64,000 nt of DNA from Balaenoptera acutorostrata (Eukaryota > Chordata > Mammalia > Artiodactyla > Balaenopteridae): contig NC_080078.1 of assembly GCF_949987535.1 (NCBI RefSeq), forward strand, positions 46,836,207 through 46,900,206, read 5' to 3'. The translations under genes and the position numbers were made by a program. The notes under the pieces were generated by a model. It searched no databases. It was not told the DNA's origin and saw only the letters and a list, made by a program, of their open reading frames with translations. Positions 47,854 to 59,587 of the stretch are shown here, in pieces; position 1 is the stretch's first letter; each line of letters begins with the position of its first letter.

Positions 47854-49550
47854 TGGGTGTGTTTGTTTGTGAATGCACTCTTTATGTAAATAAACCCATG
47901 GGCAATTTGGTGGAAAGATGTTATATAAATCAAATAAGAAATAATAAATGACAATAAGCTACTTTGCAGCAAGCTATAAATAAGATCTGAGATTCCACCA
48001 GGATACCTAGACATTATGTTCTATTAAACAGCCACACGAGAGGTGTACAGCAGAATGAAATAAAGTATGTCAGTAAACGGAGAGCTCTTTGTCCTACCCT
48101 TGTTAGACAAATATATTTATCAAACCTGTTAGTGTTTGAACATGGCCTAAAAAGCTTCACGCAGTGTAATTTGCATGCAATCACTTGCTTTTAGCTTTAC
48201 ATACTTGGAAATGCAACAGAAATAAAATATAATTAGTTGAGAGTACATGAGGTCAATGTAACTTAAATCTGGTAGGTTATTACTGAGTATGGAAGTGCCA
48301 CTTCAAAAGTAAAATGTGTGCACAGTCCCTTTTCTCTGTTTCGAGAGCTTCTGCATGTAAGGAGTTTCTCTGAGACATTCCGAGAGTAATACAGAGAAGA
48401 GAGATGGGATACACATAATAGCTCACGGATATCTGATATTAAATCGGTGACTCAATTTTGTGTCTTGAAAACAAACACCCCTTTAGTTCCTTTATTTTAA
48501 CAATGTACAAAAAGTTAAAAATTACCCCATCCATCAAACTGCAACTGTCAATTGACTAGAACATCAGTAGGAAACGGAAGTGGGGGATGCTGGTGGCAGG
48601 ACAGGAAAAAACCCAAATGGATGTCATCCACCCAACCCCTCAGCTCTCCCAGCCTGTAGGGGACAGAGTCATGTGAGCCAAGTCCCAAAGTTCCCAGTAG
48701 GAGAGAAGATCTGCAGGAGTGGGAGGGGAGAGGATTAGGACACAGGAACCACCAGGGCTCCCTGATGGAAGCTCGGAGATGCGGCTTCCTGATCGCTGCA
48801 CAAATCTAGACCCCCCGCCGGTAGACCACCTCCTGGGCAGTCACTGGACTTCACCAAAAACCATGTAGCGCTACCCCAGTCACTGCCCCATAGGGTGGAG
48901 AGAGCACCTGACCTTCAGACATGGAAGGACTGGGGTGCAAAGAACCCTATTTTCCTTTCCCCGTATTCATTTGAATTTCTGGTGTCCAGCCTTGTCTGCA
49001 TGGCAGTAACGTTTGCTACAAATGTAAAAACTGTCACCATCAACTTACTCTCAGGTGATCTATAAATTTAGTGGAATAAATGATTATCTGTGCAATGCTG
49101 AATGCTCCTCTCCACTATCCTTATGGTGTGTTTATGCCCTGTGGCTAAAGATAAGAATCATAATGTCGAGCAATAGAATCGAGTTACAAAAGGACATACT
49201 TGCTTTGATACTGTTATATGAATTTTTAAAGCACAAAGATACAAGAGTGTAGGGATTCGTTCGTAAGCACTAATAACCATAACATACATAGGAATGTGAC
49301 ACATGAACTTCAAGGTGATGATGATTTCTGATAAGGGAGGGAAGGTAAAATGATGGACAGGTAAGACTTTAAATGAATAGTTAATATTTTATTTATTTAG
49401 AAAGAAAAAATATTTAGAAAAAACATGGCAAATTGGTAAAAACTATTAACTATGGGGGTAGGTACATGGATATCATATTATGTTCTACACTTTCTGTATA
49501 TATGAAATACATCATAATTAAAAGTCCTGACATTAAAAATAAGATTCTGT

Positions 49551-50017
49551 TACTACTCAGCCATAAAAAAAGAATGAAATAATGCAACTTGCAGCAACAT
49601 GGATTGACCTAGAATTATCATACTAAGTGAAGTAAGTCAGAAAGAGAAGGACAAATAGCATATGACATCACTATTATGTGGAATCTAAAATATGACACAG
49701 ATGAACTTACCTACGAAACAGAAACTGATTCACAGACATAGAGAAGAGACTTGTGGTTGCCAAGGGGGAGGTGGGTGGGGGAGGGATGGATTGGGAGTTT
49801 GGGATTAGCAGACGTAAACTAGCATATAAAGAATGGATAAACAACAAGGTCCTACTGTATAGCACAGGAAACTATATTCAATATCCTGTGATATATCCTG
49901 ATGGAAAAGACTATGATAAAGAATGTATATATGTAGAACTGAATCGCTTTGCTGTACAGCAGCAATTAACACAACATTGTAAATCAACTACACTTCAATA
50001 AAATAAGTTAAAAAAAT
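49551..50017 (+). mobile_element. L1 3' end (5'-truncated)
   Basis: This is the last part of ORF2 (the ACTCAGCCATAAAAA region) plus a 3' UTR ending CAACTACACTTCAATAAAAT, the cetartiodactyl L1 type. It is flanked by an exact 13-bp target-site duplication AATAAGATTCTGT (49538-49550 and 50018-50030). Antisense to MACROD2, and 270 bp from the large minus-strand L1, which ends differently and so belongs to another subfamily. Confidence 0.93.
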
Positions 50018-50689
50018 AATAAGATTCTGTGTTAGACATACTCTACTCTCCAGCTGCACTGAACTACTGATAATTTCCAAACACTATAATTATTCTCACT
50101 TCTGTGCCTGTGATGGTTGACTTTTTCTCCAGTCTTCAAATGATCATATTATTTCTAAAGCCCCTAATTAAGATCAAAATCAAAACAAGAAAATTTGGTT
50201 CAAAGCAGATCTAAGAAGAACAAGCTGGACAGTCTCATTTGTACTCATTTCTCCCTACTTTTACAGTCACTTAATATAAATTATGAGATTTTTTTTAACA
50301 TCTTCATTGGAGTATAATTGCTTTACAATGTTGTGTTAGTTTCTGCTGTATAACAAAGTGAATCAGCTATATGTACACACATATCCCCATATCCCCTCCC
50401 TCTTGCGTCTCCCTCTCCCCCTCCCTATCCCACCCCTCTAGATGGTCACAAAGCACTGAGCTGATCTCCCTGTGCTATGCAGCTGCTTCCCACTAGCTAT
50501 CTATTTTACATTTGGTAGTGTATATATGTCAATGCCACTCTCTCACTTCATCCCAGCTCCCCATGTCCTCAAGTCAATTCTCTACGTCTGTGTCTTTATT
50601 CCTGTCCTGCCCCTAGGTTCTTCAGAACCATTTTTTTTTTTTAAGATTCCATATATACGGGTTAGCATACAATATTTGTTTTTCTCTTT

Positions 50690-51086
50690 CTGACTTACTT
50701 CACTCTGTATGACAGACTCTAGGTCCATCCACCTCACTACAAATAACTCAGTTCGTTTCTTTTTATGGCTGAGTAATATTCCATTGTATATAGGTGCCAC
50801 ATCTTCTTTATCCATTCATCTGTCAATGGACACTTAGTTTGCTTCCATGTCCTGGCTATTGTAAATAGAGCTGCAATGAACATTGTGGTACATGACTCTT
50901 TTTGAATTATGGTTTTCTCAGGGTATATGCCCAGTACTGGGAGTGCTGGGTCATATGGGAGTTCCATTTTTAATTTTTTAAGGAACCTCCATACTGTTCT
51001 CCATAGTGGCTCTATCAATTTATATTCCCACCAACTGTGCAAGAGGGTTCCCTTTTCTCCACACCCTCCACACCCAGCATTTATTG
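50690..51086 (-). pseudogene. L1 ORF2 C-terminal fragment
   Basis: On the minus strand the frame from 51042 reads [20 protein letters not shown], then [14 protein letters not shown] and DEWIKKMWHLYTMEYYSAIK, the conserved end of L1 ORF2p. A frameshift separates the last residues. The sequence then passes into a 3' UTR that ends at 50289. Confidence 0.9.
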
Positions 51087-51757
51087 CTCCACACCCAGGG
51101 TCCTGTGTTTCTCCTTGGGTTCATCCTGTATGGGACTCGCTGCACTTCCTGGACTTGAGCGGCTATTTCCTTTCCCATGTTAGGCAAGTTTTCAACTATA
51201 ATCTCTTCAAATATTTTCTTGGGTCCTTTCTCTCTCTCTTCTCCTTCTGGGACCCCTATAATGCGAATGTTGTCCCATGCATTTAATATTGTCCCAGAGG
51301 ACTCTTAGGCTGTCTTCATTTCTTTTCATTCTTTTTTCTTTATTCTGTTCTACAGCAGTGAATTCCACCATTCTGTCTTCCAGGTCACTTATCCGTTCTT
51401 CTGCCTCAGTTATTCTGCTATTGATTCCTTCTAGTGTAGTTTTCAGTTCAGTTATTGTATTGTTCATCTCTGTTTGTTCTTTAATTCTTCTAGGTCTTTG
51501 TTAAACATTTCTTGCATCTTCTCAATCTTTGCCTCCATTGTTTTTCCGAGGTCCTGGATCATCTTCACTATCACTATTCTGAATTCTTTTTCTGGAAGGT
51601 TGCCTAGCTCCACTTCATTTAGTTGTTTTTCTGGGGTTTTATCTTGTTCTTTCATCTGGTACATAGCCCTCTGCCTTTTCGTCTTGTCTATCTTTCTGCG
51701 AATGTGGTTTTTGTTCCACAGGCTGCAGTATTGTAGTTCTTCTTGCTTCTGCTCCGG
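51087..51757 (-). pseudogene. Displaced second L1 ORF1 fragment inside ORF2
   Basis: On the minus strand this reads the end of an L1 5' UTR, then ORF1 N-terminal sequence (MYQMKEQDKTPEKQLNEVEL), coiled coil (EGINSRITEAEERISDLEDR) and the RRM start, breaking off near the TNPRR-equivalent region. A frameshift lies near 51466. It differs from the ORF1 copy at 52665-53400 at many positions (for example [11 protein letters not shown] against SLKDIRDNIKC), so it is not a recent local duplication. It sits exactly where about 950 codons of ORF2 are missing. Confidence 0.85.
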
Positions 51758-52605
51758 TCGTTGTGTTTTCATTGTCATATGTTTTTAAGTATTTTTTGAT
51801 TTCCTCTTTGATTTCTTTAGTGATCTCTTGGTTGTTTAGTAGTATATTGTTCAGCCTCCATGTGCTTGTATTTTTTTACAGTTTTTTTCCTGTAATTGAT
51901 ATCTAGTCTCATAGCATTGTGTTTGGAAAAAATACTTGATATGATTTCAATTTTCTTAAATTTACCAAGGTTTGATTTGTGACCCAAGATATGATCTATC
52001 CTGGAGAATGTTCCATGAGCACTTGAGAACAAAGTGTATTCTGTTGTTTTGGGATGGAATGTCCTATAAATATCAATTAAATCCATCTTGTTTAATGTGT
52101 CATTTAAAGCTTGTGTTTCCTTTTTTATTTTCATTTTGGATGATCTGTCCATTGGTGAAAGTGGGGTGTTAAAGTCCCCTACTATGATTGTGTTACTGTC
52201 GATTTCCCCTTTTATGGCTGTTAGCATTTGACTTTTGTATTGAGGTGCTCCTATGTTGGGTGCATAAATATTTACAATGGTTATATCTTCTTCTTGGATT
52301 GATCCCTTGGTCATTATGTAGTGTCCTTCTTTGTCTCTTGTAATAGTCTTTACTTTAAAGTCTATTTTGTCTGATATGAGAATTGCTACTCCAGCTTTCT
52401 TTTGATTTCCATTTGCATGGAATATCTTTTTCCATCCCGTCACTTTCAGTCTGTATGTGTCCCTAGGTCTGAAGTGGGTCTCTTGTAGACAGCATATATA
52501 AGGGTCTTGTTTTTGTATCCATTCAGCCAGTTTATGTCGTTTGGTTGGAGCATTTAATCCATTTACATTTAAGGTAATTATCGATATGTATGTTCCTATT
52601 ACCAT
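51758..52605 (-). pseudogene. L1 ORF2 N-terminal endonuclease domain, truncated
   Basis: ORF2p supplies the nicking endonuclease and reverse transcriptase for target-primed retrotransposition. The frame from 52605 is open for 262 codons and shows the endonuclease motifs in order: LNVNGLNAP, the catalytic Glu in CLQETHF, VGDFNTPL with Asp and Asn, and SRIDHILG with Asp-His near the end. A frameshift near residue 245-250 leads to a stop at about 51815; in another frame L1-like codons continue to about 51758. There the sequence switches abruptly to an ORF1 segment, so no reverse transcriptase follows. Confidence 0.9.
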
Positions 52606-52664
52606 TTTCTTAATTGTTTTGGGTTTGGTTATTGTAGGTCTTTTCCTTCTCTTGTGTTTCCTTG

Positions 52665-53400
52665 CTAAAAAAGTTCCTTTAGCATTTGTTGTAGAGCTGG
52701 TTTAGTGGTGCTGAATTCTCTTAGCTTTTGCTTGTCCATAAAGGTTTTAATTTCTCTGTCGAATCTGAATGAGATCCTTGCTGGGTAATCTTGGTTGTAG
52801 GTTTTTCCCTTTTATCACTTTTTCTTGGTATTTAATTTTTATAGTTTGATTAATATGTGTCTTGGCGTGTTTCTCCTTGGATTTGTCCTGTATGGGACTC
52901 TCTGTGCTTCCTGAACTTGATGGACTATTTCCTTTCCCATATTAGGGAAGTTTTCAGCTATATTCTCTTCAAATATTTTCTCAGTCCCTTTCTTTTTCTC
53001 TTCTTCTTCTGGAACCCCTATAATTCGAATGTTGGTGCATTTAATGTTGTCCCTAATGTCTTTGAGACTGTCCTCAATTTTTTTCATTCTTTATTCTGCT
53101 CTGCGGTAGTTATTTCCACTATTTTATCTTCCACGTCACTTATCCATTCTTCTGCCTCAGTTATTCTATTGATTCCTTCTAGAGAATTTTTAATTTCATT
53201 TATTGTGTTGTCCATCATTGTTTGTTTGCTCTTTAGTTCTTCTGGGTCCTTGTTTAACATTTCTTGTATTTTCTCCATTCTATTTCCAAGATTTTGAATC
53301 CCTTTACTATCATTACTCTGAATTCGTTTTCAGGTAGACTGCCTATTTCCTCTTCATTTGTTTGGTCTGGTGGGTTTTTACCTTGCTCCTTCATCTGCTG
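52665..53400 (-). pseudogene. L1 ORF1 (RNA-binding chaperone), broken
   Basis: L1 ORF1p coats L1 RNA as a trimer. Visible on the minus strand are part of the coiled coil (53278-53084, heptad-like EGINRITEAEEWISDVED), the RRM start ([12 protein letters not shown] near 53030) and the PRRNTPRHILIKL segment (near 52850). A jump then leads to the C-terminal domain piece ending in a stop at 52667-52665. About 150 nt between the RRM and C-terminal domain seem deleted near 52800-52855, with stops at the join, and the coiled coil and RRM are in different frames. It ends 59 nt before ORF2, the usual L1 spacing. Confidence 0.85.
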
Positions 53401-53429
53401 CATATTTCTCTGTCTTCTCATTTTACTTA

Positions 53430-55366
53430 ACTTACTGTGTTTGGGGTCTCCTTTTCACAATCTGCAGGTTCATAGTTCCCATTACTTTTGGTGTCTGCTC
53501 CCAGTGGGTAATGTTGGTTCAGTGGGTTGTGTAGGCTTCCTGGTGGAGGGGACTGGTGCCTGTGTTCTGGTGGATGAGGCTGTATCTTGTGTTTCTGCTG
53601 GGCAGGACTGTGTCTGGTGGTGTGTTTTGGGGTGTCTGTGAACTTACTATGATTTTAGGTAGCCTCTCTGCTAATCGGTGGGGTTGTGTTCCTGTCTTGC
53701 TAGTTGTTTGGCATGGGGTGTCCAGCACTGGAACTTGCTGGTCGTTGAGTGGAGCTGGGTCTTAGCGTTGAGATGGAGATCTCTGGGAGAGCTCTCACCA
53801 ACTGATATTATGTGGGGCCGGGAGGTCTCTGGTGGTCCAATGTTCTGGACTTGGCTCTCCCACCTCAGAGGCTCAGGCCTCACACCTGGCTGGAGCACCA
53901 AGACCGTGTCAGCTACATGGCTCAGAAGAAAAGGGAGAAAAAAAAGAAGTAAAATAAAATAATAAAATAATAAATAAAATAAAATAAAGTTATTAAAATA
54001 AAAATTAAAAAATATATTATTAACATAAAAAAATTAAAAAAAAAGAGAGCAACCAAACCAATAAACAAATCCACCAATGATAACAAGTGCTAAAAACTAT
54101 ACTAAGATAAACATAAAAATCAGAAACCAGTCACATATGGCAAACCCCAAGTCTACAGTTGCTCCCAAAGTCTGCTGCCTCAATTTTGGGATGATTCACT
54201 GTCTGTTCAGGTATTCCACAGATGCAGGGTACCTCGAGCTGATTGTGGAGATTTAATCTGCTGCTTCTGAGGCTGCTAGGAGAGATTTCCCTTTCTCTTC
54301 TTTGTCCGCACAGCTCCTGGGGTTCAGCTTTGGATTTGGCACCCCCTCTGCGTGTAGGTTGCCTGAGGGCGTCTGTTCTTCACTCAGACAGGACGGGGTT
54401 AAAGGAGCAGCTGCTTCGGGGGCTCTGGCTCACTCAGGCCGGGGGGAGGGAGGGGTACGGTGGAGGCGGGGCAAGCCTGCGGCGTCAGAGGCCGGCGTGA
54501 TGTTGCATCAGCCTGAGGCGCGCCGTGCGTTCTCCTGGCGAAGTTGTCCCTGGATCACGGGAGCCTGGCAGTGGTGAGCTGCACAGGCTCCCAGGAGGGG
54601 CGGTGTGGAGAGTGACCTGTGCTTGCACACAGGCTTCTTGGTGGCGGCAGCAGCAGCCTTAGCGTCTCCTGCCTGTCTCTGGGGTCCTCGCTGATAGCCG
54701 CAGCTCGCGCCTGTCTCTGGAGCTCGTTTAGGCGGCGCTCTGAATCCCCTCTCCTTGTGCACCCCGAAACAATGGTCTCTTGCCTCTTAGCCAGTTCCAG
54801 ACTTTTCCCTGGACTCCCTCCCGGCTAGCTGTGGTGCGCTAACCCCTTCAGGCTGTGTTCACGTCGCCAACCCCAGTCCTCTCCCTGCGATCCGACCGTA
54901 GCCCGAGCCTCAGCTCCCAGCCCCGCCCACCCCGGCGGCTGAGCAGACAAGCCTCTCAGGCTGGTGAGTGCTGGTCGGCACCGATCCTCTGTGTGGGAAT
55001 CTCTCCACTTTGCCCTCCATACCCCTGTTGCTGCGCTCTCCTCCGTGGCTCCGAAGCTTCCCCCCTCCGCCACCCACAGTCTCCACCTGCGAAGGGGCTT
55101 CCTAGTGTGTGGAGACCTTTCCTCCTTCACAGCTCCCTCCCACTGGTGCAGGTCCCGTCCCTATTCTTTTGTCTCTGTTATTTCTTTTTCCTTTTGCCCT
55201 ACCCAGGTACGTGGGGAGTTTCTTGCCTTTTGGGAAGTCTGAGGTCTTCTGCCAGCATTCAGTAGGTGTTCTGTAGGAGTTGTTCCACATGTAGATGTAT
55301 TTCTGATGTATTTGTGGGGAGGAAGGTGATCTCCATGTTTTACTCCTCCGCCATCTTGAAGGTCCT
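53430..55366 (-). promoter_or_regulatory. L1 5' UTR (internal promoter region), CpG-rich
   Basis: The 5' end on the minus strand reads GGACCTTCAAGATGGCGGAG, containing a CAAGATGGCGG motif of the kind bound by YY1 in mammalian L1 5' UTRs. The next kilobase (about 55150-54330) is rich in CpG compared with the rest of the window, followed by an A/T-rich AAATAAAATA run (54030-53940) and a T/G-balanced stretch to the ORF1 start. The long open frames here on both strands are by-products of GC content. Promoter activity in this copy is not shown. Confidence 0.75.
53940..54030. repeat. A/T-rich AAATAAAATA tract inside the L1 5' UTR
   Basis: Irregular AAAT/AAAAT repeats between CpG-rich 5' UTR sequence and the ORF1-proximal leader. 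Part of the L1, not a separate insertion. Confidence 0.8.
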
Positions 55367-55395
55367 CTCCTGGGATTTTTTTTTAAACACTTATG

Positions 55396-55428
<33 letters not shown>
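55396..55428. repeat. (TG)n microsatellite beside the L1 5' end
   Basis: About 16 TG units, some 25 bp outside the L1 5' boundary, followed by a G-rich GGGGAGGAGGGGAGGGGAG stretch (55436-55456). Confidence 0.95.
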
Positions 55429-55430
<2 letters not shown>

Positions 55431-55884
55431 TTTGTTGGGGAGGAGGGGAGGGGAGGGTTAGTGGTAATGCTATTCACTGCTATTAAGTGTACTTTTAGGC
55501 ATCACAGACTAAATACAGATTTCTTAAATATTGCAAAGAACTGTAATCCACCTTTTAGCACTTTAGGGTTTGTTACCATGGAAATGGTATGGGTCCAAAA
55601 TTCAGCAGCCTGATTTATTTATTTTTCCTCAAAGAGAAGATGGATGATGAGGGAAAAGTACTTTTATTTTAAGCTAATTGAGTCGCCCAGTTCCCTGGCC
55701 TTACCCTTAGGCATAACACTGAAAATATCTTGGAAGCAAGTTGAATCCAAGAATTAACCTCATTTGCCAAGTGCTTGTTATATACGCATATGTGCATGTA
55801 TTTTTATACACACACAGGGTTACTGTTGGATAAGATCTCATTTAGTTGGCAAGCTCTGTGTTTATAAACTCATCATGGATATTG

Positions 55885-56325
55885 ATCACCGCTTGTGGTG
55901 GACAATATTTTCCAAGATGGCGTGCAAGATATCCCATCCTTCAGGTTCCTCTTGAAATGTAATGCTGATGTAAACCTCTCTTTGAGAGGTGGGGTTTATA
56001 TTTCCTCCTCTTGAATCTGGGAGTGCCTGGAACTCTGGCAGAGATATGTGAGTTCTGAGTCCATGTCATGAAAGGTGATACAGTTTCTGCCCAGTCCTCT
56101 TGGGATGCTCGTTCTCATACCTAATCATCATGCCATGAGGAAGCAGAGACCCTGGAGAATCCATGTGCAGATGGATTCACAGCCCTAGCTGGAAGTGAGT
56201 AGCCCCTAGATGATCTCAGCTCCTGGCTTTTGAGCTACTCCAGGTAATGCTACGTGGGGTGGAGATGAACCTTTCCTGCTGAACTCTACCCAAATTGCAG
56301 ATTTGTGAGCAAAACAGAGAAATAC
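55885..56325 (+). mobile_element. ERVL/MaLR-class LTR remnant
   Basis: Carries CCTCCTCTTGAATCTGGGAG and AAATTGCAGATTTGTGAGCA blocks in the order seen in the LTRs at 4440 and 27855. It lacks a clear right end. Confidence 0.6.
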
Positions 56326-58029
56326 ATAGTTAGAAATCGGATATTTTTCTAGCTCGTTCCTACTGCCATTTTTGGATTCCTGCTTCTCTAGCTATGCGGT
56401 AACGACTCCTATTGAAAAGCTCAGACTGAATGGGGTAGAAGTTGAAGTCACAATGGTGTGACAAGAAGAACGTAGAAAGTCTAATTGCTACGTGGCTGAG
56501 AGATTGGAAATCTGACTTGTGCAAAGGAGGAAGGACCCCGGGTGATCCACTCTAGCCCCAGAAAAATTTCATGAACATATAGAAGAATGCCTCACTACTG
56601 AGGCTTTGGAGCATGGTTTCCTGGTTAGGTATAAATAGAGCAATTTTGTACAATGGTTGTTCTTGAGAGACTATATTTATTCATTTATTATTCAGATATT
56701 AACTGAACACCTTCAGTTTGTGGGGCTTAGCCCACATGCCAGTCTCTCACAAGAAAACCTGAATCCAGAATTGAGGGATTTCCCGCCCCCCCCAAGGCCA
56801 AACAATTAGTGGCAGAATCTTAGGCCTCTTAACTTCACATCTAAGCGTTCTTTCTGTGATACCACCCAGATAGAGACACAGGGGACTGAGTTTCTAGGCC
56901 TGTCACCAGTTCTGTGACACTGGACAAGCCGCTGTCTCTCCAGGCCCCAGTTTTCAAGTCTTTATAAGGAAAGCATTGTATTATATCATTTCTATAGTTT
57001 CCTCCCTCCCTCCTTCTTTTTATCTCAAAGTCTATCTCTGTGGTCGTTTGGTACTATGTCAACTTAGTTGAGTTGAAATTACATTTCTCTGAAAAGCTCT
57101 AGCTTAGTGTTGGCCATAGAGCAATTTCTATGAGATCTGGGGGGCAGAGGTGCAGCTGCAGCAGTTTTGCTGGGCAGGTGGGTGCAGGGCACCGGATTCC
57201 GGGCAGGTCGTGCATTGTAGCTCATCACTGCCTCACCTGGGTGTGAGGTAGCCGGTGGGCCCACAGCTTCTCCAGCTCTTGCTGGCTCTCCGAGTCCTGG
57301 GCTGGGCACACGTGCAGTTCTGCGTCAAGGGCACTGCCTTCTTTTCTGTGGGGCACTGCAGGTTTGGGGTTCCAGGCAGTAAGAGGCAGATGTACATGGC
57401 AGTTTGTCTCTGTGGATTCCACCTTGCTCTCATGGCTCCCACTTTGTCCTTGCCCTCTTCCATTTTGCATCCAGCTTTCCTCTTGACCCCCTGCCCTGTT
57501 GACATGCTCCAGGCCCGGTCAGATGCAGAGGCAATGACCTTCCACACCCTTGTTTAGCACCTCCCTCTGCTGGGCCCTGGTTAGGGGCTCTGCTCAGCCA
57601 TCCATCCCCTTCTGGACATTTACTTCCTCAGTTTCTCCCAAAGTTGTGTAAGTTCTAACTCCTATAACAAACCCCTTATTCCATGTCACGCATAAGGCTC
57701 TGCTTCCCTGATTAAACCCGACTAATGTAATCTTTAATACCATTTCATTGAATATCATGGTGAAGAACATAATGAAGGGCAAAAAATAATAACAGTGTTC
57801 CTCTTTGGAAGTGTGTAACCTGTCAGGGCTACTCAGATCCCAATGACTTTCTTCAAGATAGACTTTGATTGGTCCTAGCCCATCTTCTTGGTGAACTTCC
57901 TAAAGTATGCAGGCACTGTTTGGTAGTTAAAGAAATTTTTGTACTTAAAATGACTCACACTTATTTTTTTTAATGTACAAGTTGTTAGTAAACTCAGATG
58001 GGTCCTCAGGCTAAAACATAATTGCAAAT

Positions 58030-58715
58030 AATAAAAAAGGCGACATTTCACTTTAAAGTGAAAAGACAATATCAAGTATTGGCAAGGATGTGGATTAACA
58101 ATAACTCTCACATACTACTTTTGGTGCAATTACTTTGGAAAATTATTTGGCAGTACCTACTGAATTAGCTGAATATGCACAGACGCTACAACCCAGCAAT
58201 TTCACCCCTAGGTAGACACCCAGCAGAATATACATGTATGTTCACAAAAGGACACATACTGCAACGTTCATAGCAGCACTATTTGTAGTATCTCCAAATT
58301 GGAAGCTACTTAAATGCCCACAAATGGTAGAATGAATAAATGAATTGTGATCTATTCATACAAGGGGATACTACAAACCAGTAAGACTGGAAAATTTATA
58401 ACTATACACAATAATATAAACAAACAGTACTGAGTAAAAGAATCCAGAAAAATAAAGAGTACACACTGGATGGTTCCATTTCCATAAAGTTCAAAATTGT
58501 TAGAGAAATAGGAAAAATCACCCGTGGTGTTAGAAGTTAATATAGCAAATTACTCTGGGGTGAGGGTTGGTGAAGAGGGACCCAGGGGAATGCTTGGGAT
58601 CCTGATTTTTCAATCTGGGTGCTAGTTCCATAGATGTGTTTAGTTTGTGAAAAGTCATACTTAGGATCTATGCTCTTCTCTGAATGTCATACTTCAATAA
58701 GAATTGTTTTTAAAG
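58030..58715 (+). mobile_element. Old L1 (L1M-type) 3' end
   Basis: Collinear with old L1 ORF2 3' end and 3' UTR: ATTGGCAAGGATGTGGATTA, CAACCCAGCAATTTCACCCC, TCATAGCAGCACTATTTGTA, GGGATACTACAAACCAGTAA, ending CATACTTCAATAAGAATTG. Frames are broken. Confidence 0.8.
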
Positions 58716-59587
58716 GTTGAAAGTCTTCTGTTACAATTGTCTTGGTCAACAATCAAAAATCTATTTTCACCGACTTAGAGGTCAAAAAAGTCCTTTAAAA
58801 CCTGACCTTCTAAAGGCAATCTCTCCATATATTTCCACTGATGTTAACTGTAGCTCACCCATCAAGGCATAAAGGAGTAAAGATGTATTTTCTTTACCAA
58901 GATATCTGTTAATCCACAGTTGGGGGTTTTATGCCCCATAAACACGATGACATAAGTTCTATTAATCTTTTTCAGCATCATAACCAGTGCCCCTGAAAAG
59001 GGTTACACAGCGAAGCAGGTTTGGAATATCCGCAGCCGACCTCCATTTTTCACGGCTAACAGCCCTAGGGCCGTTGACACAGCCAAGATTACCACGTGTT
59101 CAGCAATCCTGGGAGAATGAATGGAGTCTGATGAATGCAACTTGCTTCCCCAATGAGAAACAACAAACATTCAGAGACTTGGTGTGCAGGCAAATACTGC
59201 TTTAACTGATAGAGGGGTATCCTGTGTAAATACAGCCTGATGGGCAAGGGGGGTGAAGTCCAGCCTTATTGACAGATAAACCAACAGCCTCACCAGTACA
59301 GGCTTGGATATTGGGTATCTTCCTAAAACAGTGGCTGTTGCTAATAAGTGAATTAAATTCCAGGGCTTAAGGATCAACGTGGCATGAGTAAGGGTTCTGA
59401 GAGGGATGGAAGACGAGGGCAATTGGAGCTTGCTTGGTGCGATGGGTAAATCAAGGGTAAATAGAGTTACAAGGGGATACGTTCACTGCTGATTAAAGAA
59501 CAAAACCAAGAAATGGGATGCCTGGGTCCTAGCCCCTTCTCTTCGACTCAGTGGAGTAAAGGTGAACAATCTGCTCTCCTCCCCAGT

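Larger units (their letters stand above)
50289..55370 (-). mobile_element. Rearranged L1 retrotransposon with complete-looking 5' end
   Basis: Read on the minus strand the element runs 5' UTR (about 55366-53430), ORF1 (about 53400-52665, internally deleted), ORF2 endonuclease part (52605-51758), a second ORF1 piece (51757-51087), ORF2 C-terminus (51086 to about 50690) and 3' UTR (to 50289, ending in A8). The central ORF2 region with the reverse transcriptase is absent, so it cannot be autonomous. The flanks TGAGATTTTTTTT (left, from 50284) and TGGGATTTTTTTTT (right, from 55371) may be a degenerate target-site duplication, which would make the whole block one insertion. It has the same orientation as MACROD2. 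Confidence 0.9.

Noticed and set aside
47648..48014. Open frames with HTHTHT and SLSLSL repeats
   Set aside because: Translation of the TG/GA microsatellite.
51817..52605. 262-codon frame as a functional endonuclease gene
   Set aside because: It is the N-terminal part of L1 ORF2. It ends by frameshift and is cut off from the reverse transcriptase, so it is annotated as a pseudogene within the element.
53678..55265. Several open frames of 85-136 codons in CpG-rich DNA, looking like a host CpG-island gene
   Set aside because: The region is the 5' UTR of the L1, shown by the CAAGATGGCGG end and continuity with ORF1 and ORF2. The CpG content belongs to the L1.
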